Origin: CAIWHR01 sp963713275
GTDB lineage: Bacteria > Pseudomonadota > Gammaproteobacteria > Burkholderiales > Casimicrobiaceae
Direction: 5' to 3'
DNA length: 64,000 nt
NCBI GenBank assembly: GCA_963713275.1
Contig: CAVQLG010000021.1
Location: 186,001-250,000, forward strand
Shown: piece by piece, positions 26,442-35,648 of the stretch
Layout: every line of letters starts with the position of its first letter
Position numbering within the stretch: the first letter of the stretch is position 1
Position numbers and translations under genes: made by a program
The notes under the pieces: generated by a model
Databases searched by the model: none
Seen by the model: the letters and a program-made list of their open reading frames with translations, nothing else
What the model was told of the DNA's origin: nothing

Positions 26442-26447
26442 ATTATA
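26442..26447 (-). promoter_or_regulatory. Candidate -10 element of apaG
   Basis: Read on the minus strand the sequence is TATAAT, 30 nt upstream of the apaG start and immediately before the divergent rpe start codon. No good -35 is visible; the corresponding stretch lies inside the rpe coding region. Confidence 0.4.
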
Positions 26448-26450
26448 ACG

Positions 26451-27149
26451 ATGCCCGGCTGCAAAATCGCTCCCTCGCTGCTTTCCGCCGACTTCGCCCG
26501 CCTCGGGGAGGAAGTGCGCGCGGTCATCGCGGCCGGCGCGGATCTCATCCACTTCGACGTGATGGACAATCATTACGTGCCGAACCTCACCGTCGGCCCG
26601 CTCGTCTGCGAGGCGCTGCGCGGGCACGTCACGGTGCCGATCGACGTGCACCTGATGGTCAAACCCGTCGACCGGATCGTTCCCGATTTCGCCAAGGCGG
26701 GTGCAGCCATCATCAGCTTCCACCCGGAAGCCTCCGAGCACATCGACCGGACGATCGGGCTGATCCGCGATTGCGGTTGCCGGCCGGGGCTCGTGTTCAA
26801 TCCCGCGACCCCGCTCGACTGGCTCGACCACACGCTCGACAAGCTCGACCTCGTCCTCATCATGTCGGTGAACCCGGGCTTCGGCGGGCAGTCGTTCATT
26901 CCGCACGCGCTCGCGAAGATCGACGCCGTGCGCCGGCGGATCGACGCCGCGCAGCAGCGCTCCGGCCGCCCGATCCTGCTGCAGGTCGACGGCGGCGTAA
27001 AGGTCGACAACATCGCCGCGGTCGCGCGCGCCGGCGCCGACACCTTCGTCGCGGGCTCGGCGATCTTCGGCTCGGGCGATTACAAGGCGACGATCGCCGC
27101 GATGCGCGCGGCGGTCGCCGCCGCGGCGCACCCGGAGGGCGGATCGTGA
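26451..27149 (+). CDS. rpe: Ribulose-phosphate 3-epimerase
   Basis: This 232-aa TIM-barrel metalloenzyme interconverts ribulose 5-phosphate and xylulose 5-phosphate. KIAPSLLSADFARL, HFDVMDNHYVPNLTVGP, DVHLMV, and SVNPGFGGQSFIPH are all typical, and the Zn-binding histidines and aspartates in these blocks are present. It overlaps gph by 4 nt; rpe-gph-trpE is a conserved proteobacterial order. The zwf-type gene 3 kb downstream feeds the same pentose phosphate pathway. Confidence 0.97.
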   Translation: MPGCKIAPSLLSADFARLGEEVRAVIAAGADLIHFDVMDNHYVPNLTVGPLVCEALRGHVTVPIDVHLMVKPVDRIVPDFAKAGAAIISFHPEASEHIDRTIGLIRDCGCRPGLVFNPATPLDWLDHTLDKLDLVLIMSVNPGFGGQSFIPHALAKIDAVRRRIDAAQQRSGRPILLQVDGGVKVDNIAAVARAGADTFVAGSAIFGSGDYKATIAAMRAAVAAAAHPEGGS

Positions 27150-27874
27150 ATGCGCGCCAGACCCGAAGCGCGCCGCGGATCTTCGCCGTCGAGGCGATCG
27201 CGTTCGATCTCGACGGCACGCTGCTCGACACCCTCCACGACCTCGCGGCGGCGGTCAACACGCTGCTTGGGGAGGCCGGCTACGCGCTGCTGCCCACGTC
27301 CGAGATCCGCGACCTGGTCGGCAAGGGCATGCCGAACCTCGTGCGCCGGGCGTTGGCCGCCGCGCTCGGCATCTCGCCGGTCGCCGTCGACGAGGAGGAG
27401 CTGAGCGCGGCCCTCGAGCGCTACCAGTCGCATTACGCGGCGCAGCTCGGCCGCGAGACCCGGCTCTATCCGGGGGTGCGCGAGGGCCTCGACCGGCTCG
27501 CCGCGGCCGGCGTGCCGATGGCGGTCATCACCAACAAGGCGTCCCGCTTCGTGCGTCCGCACCTCGACATGGCCGGGATCGCGCATTATTTCCGGATCGT
27601 GGTCGGCGGCGACGATCTGCCGGCGAAGAAGCCGGCGCCCGACGCGCTGCTGCACGTCGCGGCGCGGCTTGGCGTTGCGCCCGAGCGCCTGCTGATGGTG
27701 GGCGACTCGCTCAACGACGCGCAGGCGGCGCGCGCCGCGGGCTGCCCGGTGCTGATCCTGCCCTACGGCTACAACGAGGGCCAACCGGTGGAGGACGTCG
27801 ACGCCGACGGCATCGTCGAATCGCTGGTCGAACTCGCCGAGCGCGTGCGGCCCTTCGCGCCGACGCTGGCGTGA
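27146..27874 (+). CDS. gph: Phosphoglycolate phosphatase
   Basis: This is a haloacid dehalogenase-type phosphatase of 242 aa that removes 2-phosphoglycolate. The nucleophile motif is AFDLDGTLLDTL, motif II is VITNKAS, and motif III/IV is MVGDSLNDAQAARAAG. It starts at a GTG overlapping the rpe stop codon, which fits translational coupling. The C-terminal YGYNEG is a typical Gph end feature. Confidence 0.94.
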   Translation: MNARQTRSAPRIFAVEAIAFDLDGTLLDTLHDLAAAVNTLLGEAGYALLPTSEIRDLVGKGMPNLVRRALAAALGISPVAVDEEELSAALERYQSHYAAQLGRETRLYPGVREGLDRLAAAGVPMAVITNKASRFVRPHLDMAGIAHYFRIVVGGDDLPAKKPAPDALLHVAARLGVAPERLLMVGDSLNDAQAARAAGCPVLILPYGYNEGQPVEDVDADGIVESLVELAERVRPFAPTLA

Positions 27875-28018
27875 AGTTCCGCCGCGGCGCCGCTGACCGA
27901 TCGTGGCCGACGCCGCCGTGGCCCGGCCGCGGCCGTGACGCTGCCTGACCTTTACACGGACGCGCCACGGCCTTTGGTCCCGCCGCTCGCCGCCTGCCAT
28001 CGCATCGGTTCCCAAGCC

Positions 28019-29497
28019 ATGAACGAAACCGAATTCCACGCGCTTGCCGCGGCGGGATACAACCGCATCCCGCTGGTGCTCGAGTCCTTCGCCGACCTCG
28101 ACACGCCGCTGTCGCTGTACCTCAAGCTCGCCGGAGCGAAGTACTCGTTTCTGCTGGAGTCGGTCGTCGGCGGCGAGCGCTTCGGCCGCTACTCCTTCAT
28201 CGGCCTGCCGGCGAAGGTATGCCTCCGGGCTTGCGGCAGTGCGATCGAAGTCGAGGACCGCGGTGCCGTCGTCGAGCGCCACGAGGGGGATCCGCTTGCG
28301 TTCATCGGCGACTTCATGCGTCGCTACCGCGTCGCTGCGCGCCCTGGCCTGCCGCGTTTCTGCGGCGGCCTTGCCGGCCTCTTCGGCTACGACACGGTGC
28401 GCTACATCGAGACCCGGCTCGCGCATACGGCGCCTCCCCCTGCGCCGGGCCTTCGCGAGGTGCCCGACGTGCTGCTGCTGCTGACCGAGGAACTCGCCGT
28501 CGTCGACAACCTCGCGGGCAAGATCTACCTCATCGTCTTCGCCGACCCGGCGCTGCCCGACGCGCACGCGAGCGCGACCGCGCGCCTCACCGAGCTGCGG
28601 CGCAGGCTGCGCGCGCCGGTCGCGATCCCGTTCCAGACCGCCACGGCGCTCACGCACGCCGAAAGCGAGTTCGGCGCGGAGGGTTTCCAGGCCGCCGTGC
28701 GCCGCGCCAAGGAGTACATCGCCGCGGGCGACATCATGCAGGTCGTGCTGTCGCAGCGCCTTGCCCGCCCGTTCGCCAACTCGCCGCTGTCGCTCTACCG
28801 CGCCCTGCGCTCGCTCAACCCCTCGCCGTACATGTTCTATTACGACTTCGGCGACTTCCACGTGGTCGGGGCCTCGCCCGAGATCCTGGTGCGCAAGGAG
28901 GGCGACACGGTGACGCTGCGGCCGATCGCCGGAACCCGTCCGCGCGGCGCCACCCGCGAAGACGACGAGAGGCTCGCGCAGGAGCTGCTCGCCGACCCGA
29001 AGGAGATCGCCGAGCACGTGATGCTGGTCGACCTCGGCCGCAACGATGTCGGCCGGGTCGCCGCGACGGGCACGGTCGTGCTCACCGACCGGATGGTCGT
29101 CGAGCGCTATTCGCACGTGATGCACATCGTCTCGAACGTCGAGGGCAGGCTCAAGCCCGGGCTCACCAGTGTCGACGTGCTGCGTGCGGCGTTTCCCGCG
29201 GGCACGGTCAGCGGCGCCCCGAAGGTGCGTGCGATGGAGATCATCGACGAGCTCGAGCCCACGAAGCGCGGTCCGTACGCCGGCGCGGTGGGCTACATCT
29301 CGTTCCAGGGCGACATGGACACCGCGATCGCGATCCGGACGGCAGTGATCAAGGGGGGCATGCTCTACGTCCAGGCGGGCGCGGGCATCGTGCACGACTC
29401 GGTTCCGGAGTCCGAATGGACCGAGACGCAGAACAAGGCGCGCGCGGTGCTGCGCGCCGCCGACATGGTGCAGCAGGGGCTCGATGCCGAGGGTTGA
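28019..29497 (+). CDS. trpE: Anthranilate synthase component I
   Basis: This 492-aa chorismate-utilising enzyme makes anthranilate with a TrpG amidotransferase, the first step of tryptophan synthesis. The N-terminal LLESVVGGERFGRYSFIG carries the tryptophan feedback site. The catalytic domain contains PSPYMFYYDF, GTRPRGATREDD, DLGRNDVGRV, and SGAPKVRAMEIIDELE. trpG, trpD and trpC, which follow trpE in many betaproteobacteria, are absent; a zwf-type gene follows instead. No Trp-rich leader peptide was seen upstream. Confidence 0.96.
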   Translation: MNETEFHALAAAGYNRIPLVLESFADLDTPLSLYLKLAGAKYSFLLESVVGGERFGRYSFIGLPAKVCLRACGSAIEVEDRGAVVERHEGDPLAFIGDFMRRYRVAARPGLPRFCGGLAGLFGYDTVRYIETRLAHTAPPPAPGLREVPDVLLLLTEELAVVDNLAGKIYLIVFADPALPDAHASATARLTELRRRLRAPVAIPFQTATALTHAESEFGAEGFQAAVRRAKEYIAAGDIMQVVLSQRLARPFANSPLSLYRALRSLNPSPYMFYYDFGDFHVVGASPEILVRKEGDTVTLRPIAGTRPRGATREDDERLAQELLADPKEIAEHVMLVDLGRNDVGRVAATGTVVLTDRMVVERYSHVMHIVSNVEGRLKPGLTSVDVLRAAFPAGTVSGAPKVRAMEIIDELEPTKRGPYAGAVGYISFQGDMDTAIAIRTAVIKGGMLYVQAGAGIVHDSVPESEWTETQNKARAVLRAADMVQQGLDAEG

Positions 29498-29734
29498 ACG
29501 CGGCGGGTTTCGGCGCTGCGCCCGCGCCCCGCAAACCGTCCCGCGGCAGGGCAAGCAACCGGTGCGCGAGCGGGCTTGCCTCGAGACGCGTGCCGCCGCC
29601 GGCACTACCATGCGGGCCTGTCGCGCCGGCACCGATCGCGAGTCCTCGGGCAGCGGCCGGCGGATTCCGACCATCGCTTGCCGGGTGGGCGCGACGGCGT
29701 GCCCGGCGAAGCTTCGTATACCCGGAAGGCAGCC

Positions 29735-31270
29735 ATGACCCGCGACCCCGACACGCCGTTGGTGCAGATCCTGGTCTTCGGCGGGCGCGGCGACCTCGCG
29801 CGCCGCAAGCTCGTGCCGGCGATCGCCGGCCTCGCGCGGCGGGCGCCGGGGCAGCCGGACCTCCAGGTGATCGGGGTCGGCCGCCGAGACTTGAACGACA
29901 CGACGTTCCGCGACGCGCTGCGCGACCCCGCCGCACCGGGAGGCGCGAGCGCGTTCGACGCGATCGCGCCGCACCTCCACTATCGCCGCGCCGACGTCCA
30001 GGACCTGGCCTCGCTCGAGGCGCTGCGCCGCGACGTCGACGCGCTCGCGGGCGGCCGCCGGGTGGGCCGCCTGTGCTATCTCGCCCTCGAGCCCCGGCTG
30101 TTCGGGCCGGCAGTGACGCTGCTCGCCCAGGCCCGCATCGCGCATCGGCACCACCGCGACGACGGCGAGTTCCGGCGCATCGTCATCGAGAAACCCTTCG
30201 GGCACGATCTCGCCAGCGCGCACGCGCTGAACGCGGTCGTCGCCCGGTCGCTGGACGAGCACCAGGTCCTGCGCATCGACCACTACCTGGGGAAGGAGAC
30301 GGTGCAGAACCTCCTGGGGCTGCGCTTCCACAACGCGATCTTCGAGCCGGTGTGGAATCGGCATCACGTCGAGCTCGTGCAGATCACCGTTGCCGAAACG
30401 CTCGGCGTGGAGGAAGGGCGCGCGGCGTACTACGACGGCACCGGCGCGCTGCGCGACGTGCTGCAGAACCACATGCTGCAGGTGCTGGCACTCGTCGCCA
30501 TGGAGCCGCCCGCTTCGCTCGACGCCGAGGCGCTGCGCAACCAGAAGGTCGACGTGCTGCGCGCGCTGCGGCTGCCGGCACCGGAGGAGGTCGCGTACGA
30601 TTGCGTGCGTGCCCGCTACAGCGCGGGTGAGGCGAACGGCGCAGCCGTTCGGGGCTATCTCGACGAGGAGGGCGTCGCGCCGGATTCCACCACCGAAACC
30701 TACGTGGCGCTGCGGGCGGAGATCAGCAACTGGCGCTGGCGCGGCGTGCCTTTCCTGCTGCGGCACGGGAAACGCCTGCCGAAGCGCTTCACCGAGGTGC
30801 AGGTGCAATTCCGGATGCCGCCGTTACAGCTCTTCAATCGTCCTCCCGAGATGAGCGAAACCGAGTTCGATCGGGCGCTGCGCGCCGGATCGCTGTGCCT
30901 CATCCGGCCCAACGTGCTCACCATCGGCATCCAGCCGCGCGAGACCATCGGGCTGTCCTTCGGCGTCAAGCAGCCCGGGCACGCGATGGTCATGGCGCCT
31001 GCCGCGCTCGCCTTCGACTACCGCGAGCGCTTCGACGTCCAACCCCCCGACGCGTACGAGCGGCTGCTCCAGGATGCGATACTCGGCGATCCGACGCTGT
31101 TCCTGCGCTCCGACGAGATCGAGGCGAGCTGGCGTTACTGCGACGCGGTCCGTGCGGCCTGGAGCGAACCGGGCGCCGTCCCGCTGCGCGAGTACGCGGC
31201 GGGCACCTGGGGTCCGGCGGTCGCCGGGGAGCTCTTCCGCGGCTGCGAAGGAGCGTGGACGCGGGGCTGA
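29735..31270 (+). CDS. zwf: Glucose-6-phosphate 1-dehydrogenase
   Basis: This 511-aa enzyme oxidises glucose 6-phosphate to 6-phosphogluconolactone in the pentose phosphate or Entner-Doudoroff pathway. The NADP-binding FGGRGDLARRKLVPAI replaces the usual GASGDL form. The catalytic RIDHYLGKETVQNLL is intact, as are EKPFGHDL and the C-terminal domain to about residue 495. The ATG at 29735 gives the standard N-terminus; a longer frame upstream is not family-like. The 237-bp gap before it holds no gene that I recognise. Confidence 0.94.
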   Translation: MTRDPDTPLVQILVFGGRGDLARRKLVPAIAGLARRAPGQPDLQVIGVGRRDLNDTTFRDALRDPAAPGGASAFDAIAPHLHYRRADVQDLASLEALRRDVDALAGGRRVGRLCYLALEPRLFGPAVTLLAQARIAHRHHRDDGEFRRIVIEKPFGHDLASAHALNAVVARSLDEHQVLRIDHYLGKETVQNLLGLRFHNAIFEPVWNRHHVELVQITVAETLGVEEGRAAYYDGTGALRDVLQNHMLQVLALVAMEPPASLDAEALRNQKVDVLRALRLPAPEEVAYDCVRARYSAGEANGAAVRGYLDEEGVAPDSTTETYVALRAEISNWRWRGVPFLLRHGKRLPKRFTEVQVQFRMPPLQLFNRPPEMSETEFDRALRAGSLCLIRPNVLTIGIQPRETIGLSFGVKQPGHAMVMAPAALAFDYRERFDVQPPDAYERLLQDAILGDPTLFLRSDEIEASWRYCDAVRAAWSEPGAVPLREYAAGTWGPAVAGELFRGCEGAWTRG

Positions 31271-31348
31271 AGCACCGTCTGGCCGAAGGCGGTCGCGCCC
31301 CGCGCCGGCCAGGCGCACGATGCGCGGCCACAGGCGGGGTGATGGAGA

Positions 31349-31770
31349 ATGACCCGGAAGACAGGTCGCAACGATCCCTGCCTTTGTGGCGGCGGCAGGA
31401 GGTACACGCAGTGTTGCGTGAGCCGCGCGGCGCCGCCTGACGGCGCGTCCGATTCGCACGAGAACGCGGTGCAGCGGGTTCGGGCGTGGCTCGCCCTACA
31501 CCACGGCAGCGCGTTCGCCGAGGCGCTGTGGGGCATGCTCGAAGCGTCGCTCCATGGGCTCTTCGAAGACGACGAGACGTTGCGCGCCGCGCTCGCCGAC
31601 ATCGACGGCACGCTCTGGACCCAGATCCAGATCAACCTCACCGACGGTCGGTGCTGTACCCGACCGCGCCGCTGGCGGCGCAGGGGCGATCGTGGTTCGA
31701 CGCGCTGGCGGGCGGCTCCGTCCGGTTCCTGCTGCAGGACGTCTCCGATACGAAGGGCGGCCACAGGAGG
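31349..31770 (+). pseudogene. SEC-C motif protein gene, frame-disrupted
   Basis: The start encodes a zinc-binding SEC-C motif (GRNDPCLCGGGRRYTQCC) followed by about 80 residues of normal-looking protein, up to LWTQIQINLTDGR. After about 31650 this frame becomes an arginine-rich shadow. The neighbouring frame then reads VLYPTAPLAAQGRSWFDALAGG, which looks like genuine coding sequence to about 31765. A frameshift or deletion near 31650 is therefore likely. Without it the protein would be about 140 aa or longer; with it, translation in the original frame ends at 31816. The SEC-C motif binds zinc in SecA and many small proteins; the function here is unknown. Confidence 0.65.
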
Positions 31771-31838
31771 TCGCGTCCCCGAAAGGTGTCGCGTGGTCGA
31801 CAGGTCGGTGTCTTAGATCACGACGCTCGCGCTCGGCG

Positions 31839-32159
31839 TTATCGATCAGCCGGATCGTCTGCCCGCCGTCCCTGCGCCTGAGGTCCCTGGCGCCGCTCTT
31901 CCCCGAACCTAGGGCGAGGGAACCTACCGCGATCCGTCTCCCGACGAAGAACCGCGCGACGATCGGGGTAGTGGCGGTAGATGCATTTGCAGCGCCACGG
32001 CGACGAGCATTCTGGAAGTGGCAAGGGTGGGGCCTCGTCGCTCAAGAAACGTTTATCACGCAGCCCCTCGGTAGCTCGACACGCCCCGGCCTGTCCGACC
32101 ACGCTGACGGCGTGCCACGGCTCCTTGGGGGTTTCAGGCAGCTTCGTCTTCGTCACCAT
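31839..32159 (-). CDS. Small conserved Cys/His-containing protein, 106 aa
   Basis: No function is known to me, but the pattern looks like a real family: WHAVSVV near the N-terminus, GACRA, RFLSDEAPPLPLPEC, then CKCIYRHYPDRRAVLRRETDRG. The CxC and following His could bind a metal. The ATG at 32159 is preceded on the minus strand by AGGAG at a normal distance. The C-terminal third is Arg-rich. It lies alone between the broken SEC-C gene and glgA, in a stretch whose base use is less GC-rich than the core genes. Confidence 0.6.
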   Translation of the reverse strand: MVTKTKLPETPKEPWHAVSVVGQAGACRATEGLRDKRFLSDEAPPLPLPECSSPWRCKCIYRHYPDRRAVLRRETDRGRFPRPRFGEERRQGPQAQGRRADDPADR

Positions 32160-32605
32160 GTGCGGAAGCTCCTAGGTCGTTCGCGACTCTTACTTCGATG
32201 TGCAGTATGTGCGAAGTCCCTGGCCGTCGGCAACCGGCCGGTAGCGTGCGTTCGCGACTGCCTCGTGACGAAATCGTGCTCTTCTTCGCCGACAGCCTGC
32301 ACGGATGCAATGGCGGCGGGCGAAAGCAATCGATGCCGCAGCCCGATCGAGCCGCACCGGGCAGGAGGAGTTCTTGCACGAGGCGACAATGACCCCACCC
32401 CGACTATGGTACCCTTCGCGTTTTGCGCAGGGCCTGCCGGCGCCGGTCGTCGAGCGTCGTCGGGGAGGCCACCCCAGAGCGCCGGGGGCCTTCGTGGCCC
32501 GCCCGGGATGGGTGCGGCCGACCACACTGCCTGCGGCAGCGGCTTCGAGCGGGAACACCGCTGCACCGTCGCCCCGATCCACCCTTTCCTTGGAGTGCGT
32601 CTGCG
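32160..32605. other. Intergenic spacer before glgA
   Basis: There is no recognisable gene in these 446 bases. Short open frames are present on both strands, but none has family-like sequence. The stretch is less GC-rich than its surroundings and probably holds the promoter of glgA, although no clear -35/-10 pair was identified. Confidence 0.5.
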
Positions 32606-34078
32606 ATGTTCGTCGTCATGATCGCGTCGGAGTGTGCGCCGGTTGCCAAGGTCGGAGGCGTCGCCGACGTCGTCTTCGGCCTCGCGCGCGAGCTCGAATT
32701 GCGCGGCAACGCGGTCGAGATCATCCTGCCGAAGTACGACTGCATGCGTTACGACCAGGTCTGGGGCCTGCAGGTCGAGTTCGCGGACCTCTGGGTGCCC
32801 TGGGATGGCGGGGCGATACGGTGCACGGTCTGGTTCGGGTTCGTGCACGGGCGCAAGTGCTTCTTCGTCGAGCCGCACGCGTGGCAGGCGTTCTTCAATC
32901 GCGGCACCTATTACGGCTTCTACGACGACGCCCAGCGCTTCGCGTTCTTCAGCAAGGCGGCGCTGGAGTTCCTGCTCAAGTCCGGCAGGCGGCCGGACAT
33001 CGTGCACACCCACGACTGGCACACGGCCTTGGTGCCGGTGCTGCTGTACGAGATCTACGCCGGCGCGGGCCTCCATAACCTGCGCGTGTGCCACACGATC
33101 CACAACTTCCGGCATCAGGGCGTGACGGGCCGTGAGGTCCTCTATGCCACCGGGCTGAACCGCCCGGAGTACTACGGCGCCCCCGAGCGCATGGGCGACG
33201 GGCTCGAGCACCAGGCGGTCAACTTCACCCGAGGCGCGATCCTGTATTCCAACTTCGTGACCACGGTGTCGCCGCACCACGCCTGGGAAGTGCGGTACAC
33301 CGACCTGGGCTTCGGCCTCGGGCACGCGCTGTACCGGCACCAGCTCAAGTTCGGCGGCATCCTGAACGGGCTCGACTACGAGATGTGGAATCCCGAGATC
33401 GATCCGCACATCGCGCAGCACTTCAACGTGACGAGCTTCGACAGGAAGGCGGCGAACACGGAGGCACTGCGCGAGCGCCTGCTGCTGCGCCGCGGCGCAC
33501 GACCCGTCATCGCCTACGTCGGCCGCCTCGACACGCAGAAGGGCCTGCACCTCATCCGCCACGCGATCTTTCATGCGCTCGAGCACGACGCGCAGTTCGT
33601 CCTTCTCGGCTCGGGCTCGGAGCACGGCATCAACGAGGACTTCTGGAACCTCAAGCGCTGGCTCAACGACAACCCCGACTGCCACCTCGAGATCGGCTAC
33701 GACGAGAACCTCGCGCACCTGATCTACGCCGGTGCGGACATGTTGGTGATGCCGAGCCTCTACGAGCCCTGCGGACTCACCCAGATGATCGCGCTGCGCT
33801 ACGGCACCGTGCCGATCGTGCGGGACGTGGGCGGCCTCAAGGATACCGTCTTCGACTGGGATTTCTCCGACCGGCCGCGCAACCTGCGCAACGGCTTCGT
33901 GTTCGAGCACCCGGACCATGGCGGGATCGATTCGGCGCTGCGCCGTGCGCTTGGACTCTGGCGCAACGAGCCGGGCCTCTTCCGCGAGCTCGCGAAGCAG
34001 GGGATGGCGTACGACTACTCCTGGAACCACCCGGGCGGTCATTACCTCGGCGTCTACGACTTCATCCGGCACAAGTGA
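32606..34078 (+). CDS. glgA: Glycogen synthase (ADP-glucose type)
   Basis: This is a GT5 glycogen synthase of 490 aa that extends alpha-1,4-glucan from ADP-glucose. The substrate-binding KVGGVADVV (KxGGL-like) motif is near the N-terminus. HTHDWHTALVP, YVGRLDTQKGLHLI, and the C-terminal MPSLYEPCGLTQMIALRYGTVPIVRDVGGL motif with its catalytic glutamate are all present. The ATG at 32606 is where family similarity begins. The stop overlaps the next start by one base, so it is coupled to a GH57-type gene. Confidence 0.96.
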   Translation: MFVVMIASECAPVAKVGGVADVVFGLARELELRGNAVEIILPKYDCMRYDQVWGLQVEFADLWVPWDGGAIRCTVWFGFVHGRKCFFVEPHAWQAFFNRGTYYGFYDDAQRFAFFSKAALEFLLKSGRRPDIVHTHDWHTALVPVLLYEIYAGAGLHNLRVCHTIHNFRHQGVTGREVLYATGLNRPEYYGAPERMGDGLEHQAVNFTRGAILYSNFVTTVSPHHAWEVRYTDLGFGLGHALYRHQLKFGGILNGLDYEMWNPEIDPHIAQHFNVTSFDRKAANTEALRERLLLRRGARPVIAYVGRLDTQKGLHLIRHAIFHALEHDAQFVLLGSGSEHGINEDFWNLKRWLNDNPDCHLEIGYDENLAHLIYAGADMLVMPSLYEPCGLTQMIALRYGTVPIVRDVGGLKDTVFDWDFSDRPRNLRNGFVFEHPDHGGIDSALRRALGLWRNEPGLFRELAKQGMAYDYSWNHPGGHYLGVYDFIRHK

Positions 34079-35550
34079 TGGACACGATGCCACTGCTTCC
34101 CGAGACCGTCGACGGGCTGCCGAACTTCTGCGGCTCCGAGGACCTGATTGCGCGCGCGATCACCGCCGCGCGCGACCGGCCGGTGTTCCTGGCGGACAGC
34201 CGTGTTCCCTTCGACCGGATCCGCAGCGCCTGCGCCGTCGCACTGCACATGCACCAGCCGCTCGTACCGGCGGGCGGGCCCGACCTGCGCACCGCGGCGT
34301 TGATCGGCAACCTGCAGAGCATGATCGAGCATCCTGGCATCGGCGACAACCACAACGCGCCGGTGTTCCGCCGCTGCTACGCCCGCATGGGCGAGTTCGT
34401 TCCGGCGTTGCAGGCCGAAGGCGGCGAGCCGCGGATCATGCTCGAGTACTCGGGGACGCTGCTGCACGGGCTGCGACTGATGGGGGCGGACGACGTGATC
34501 GACAGCCTGCGGCGGATCACCTGCACGCCGGAGCATCGCCGCGCCGTCGAATGGCTCGGCGCGCCGTGGGGGCACGCGGTCGCGCCGTCGACCCCGGTCC
34601 ACGATTTCGGCCTGCACGTGCGCGCCTGGCAGCATCATTTCGCGGCGATGTTCGGCATCGAGGCACTGACCCGCGTGCGCGGTTTCTCGCCCTCCGAGAT
34701 GGCGTTGCCGAACCATCCCGAGGTGGCGTACGCGTTCGTGCGCACGTTGCTCGACGCCGGCTACCGCTGGGTTCTGGTGCAGGAGCACACGGTCGAGGAG
34801 CGGGCCACGGGCATGACGCCTCGGCGCCGGCACCTGCCGCACCGGCTCGTCTGCCGCAACGCCGCCGGGGCGAGCGCGAGCATCGTCGCGATCGTGAAGA
34901 CGCAGGGTTCCGATACCAAGCTCGTCGCCCAGATGCAGCCGTGGTACGAGGCGAAGAGCCTCGCGCGCGCCGACCTGGGCGGCCGGTCCGTCCCGCCGCT
35001 GGTGACCCAGATCGCCGACGGCGAGAACGGCGGCGTGATGATGAACGAGTTTCCCTCGAAGTACTTCGCGGTGGTGCGCGAAGCCTCGGGCAGCGACGTG
35101 CCGCTGATGAATGTCACCGAGTACCTCGAACACCTCTTCGCGCAGGGCGTGCGCGAGGCGGACCTGCCCGAGCTGCAGCCGCTGCACCAGCAGCGCATCT
35201 GGGCGCGGATGCAGCCGGGCGACGGTGTCGAGCGGCTGGAGCGGGTCATCGACGAGCTGCGGCGGGAGGACTCCCGTTTTCACGTGGAAGGGGGCAGCTG
35301 GACCAACGACCGGACCTGGGTGCAGGGCTACGCGAACGTGCTGGGCCCGATGCAGGAAACGAGCGCCCTCTTCCACGAAAAGGTGACCCGCCGCGGGCTG
35401 CCGACAAGCGAGCGCCGCTACCGCAACGCCCTGCTGCACCTGCTCTCCTCGCAGACGAGCTGCTACCGGTACTGGGGCCAGGGCGAGTGGACCGACTACG
35501 GTCGCGAGATCTGTCGGCGCACGAGCGACATCCTGACCTACGACTATTGA
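34078..35550 (+). CDS. GH57-type glycoside hydrolase / glucan branching enzyme-like protein
   Basis: This 490-aa protein begins its domain with ACAVALHMHQPLVPAG, the N-terminal HxHQP signature of family GH57. It continues with EYSGTLLHGL and GFSPSEMALPNHPEVAYAF, as expected for the GH57 barrel. Members include alpha-amylases, 4-alpha-glucanotransferases and branching enzymes. Overlap with glgA argues for glycogen branching or trimming, but specificity cannot be read from sequence alone. No signal peptide is present, so it acts in the cytoplasm. Confidence 0.85.
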   Translation: MDTMPLLPETVDGLPNFCGSEDLIARAITAARDRPVFLADSRVPFDRIRSACAVALHMHQPLVPAGGPDLRTAALIGNLQSMIEHPGIGDNHNAPVFRRCYARMGEFVPALQAEGGEPRIMLEYSGTLLHGLRLMGADDVIDSLRRITCTPEHRRAVEWLGAPWGHAVAPSTPVHDFGLHVRAWQHHFAAMFGIEALTRVRGFSPSEMALPNHPEVAYAFVRTLLDAGYRWVLVQEHTVEERATGMTPRRRHLPHRLVCRNAAGASASIVAIVKTQGSDTKLVAQMQPWYEAKSLARADLGGRSVPPLVTQIADGENGGVMMNEFPSKYFAVVREASGSDVPLMNVTEYLEHLFAQGVREADLPELQPLHQQRIWARMQPGDGVERLERVIDELRREDSRFHVEGGSWTNDRTWVQGYANVLGPMQETSALFHEKVTRRGLPTSERRYRNALLHLLSSQTSCYRYWGQGEWTDYGREICRRTSDILTYDY

Positions 35551-35648
35551 GCGCCTGCGACGCGATCGTCGCGAGCAGGTTGCCTTGTTGCTCGCCCGCT
35601 CACGCGCCCGCTGCCGCAAGACCGAGGCGACGCGCTCACCCCTCACCG

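Noticed and set aside
32153..34093. A leftward frame antisense to glgA
   Set aside because: No family-like sequence; glgA motifs are perfect on the other strand.
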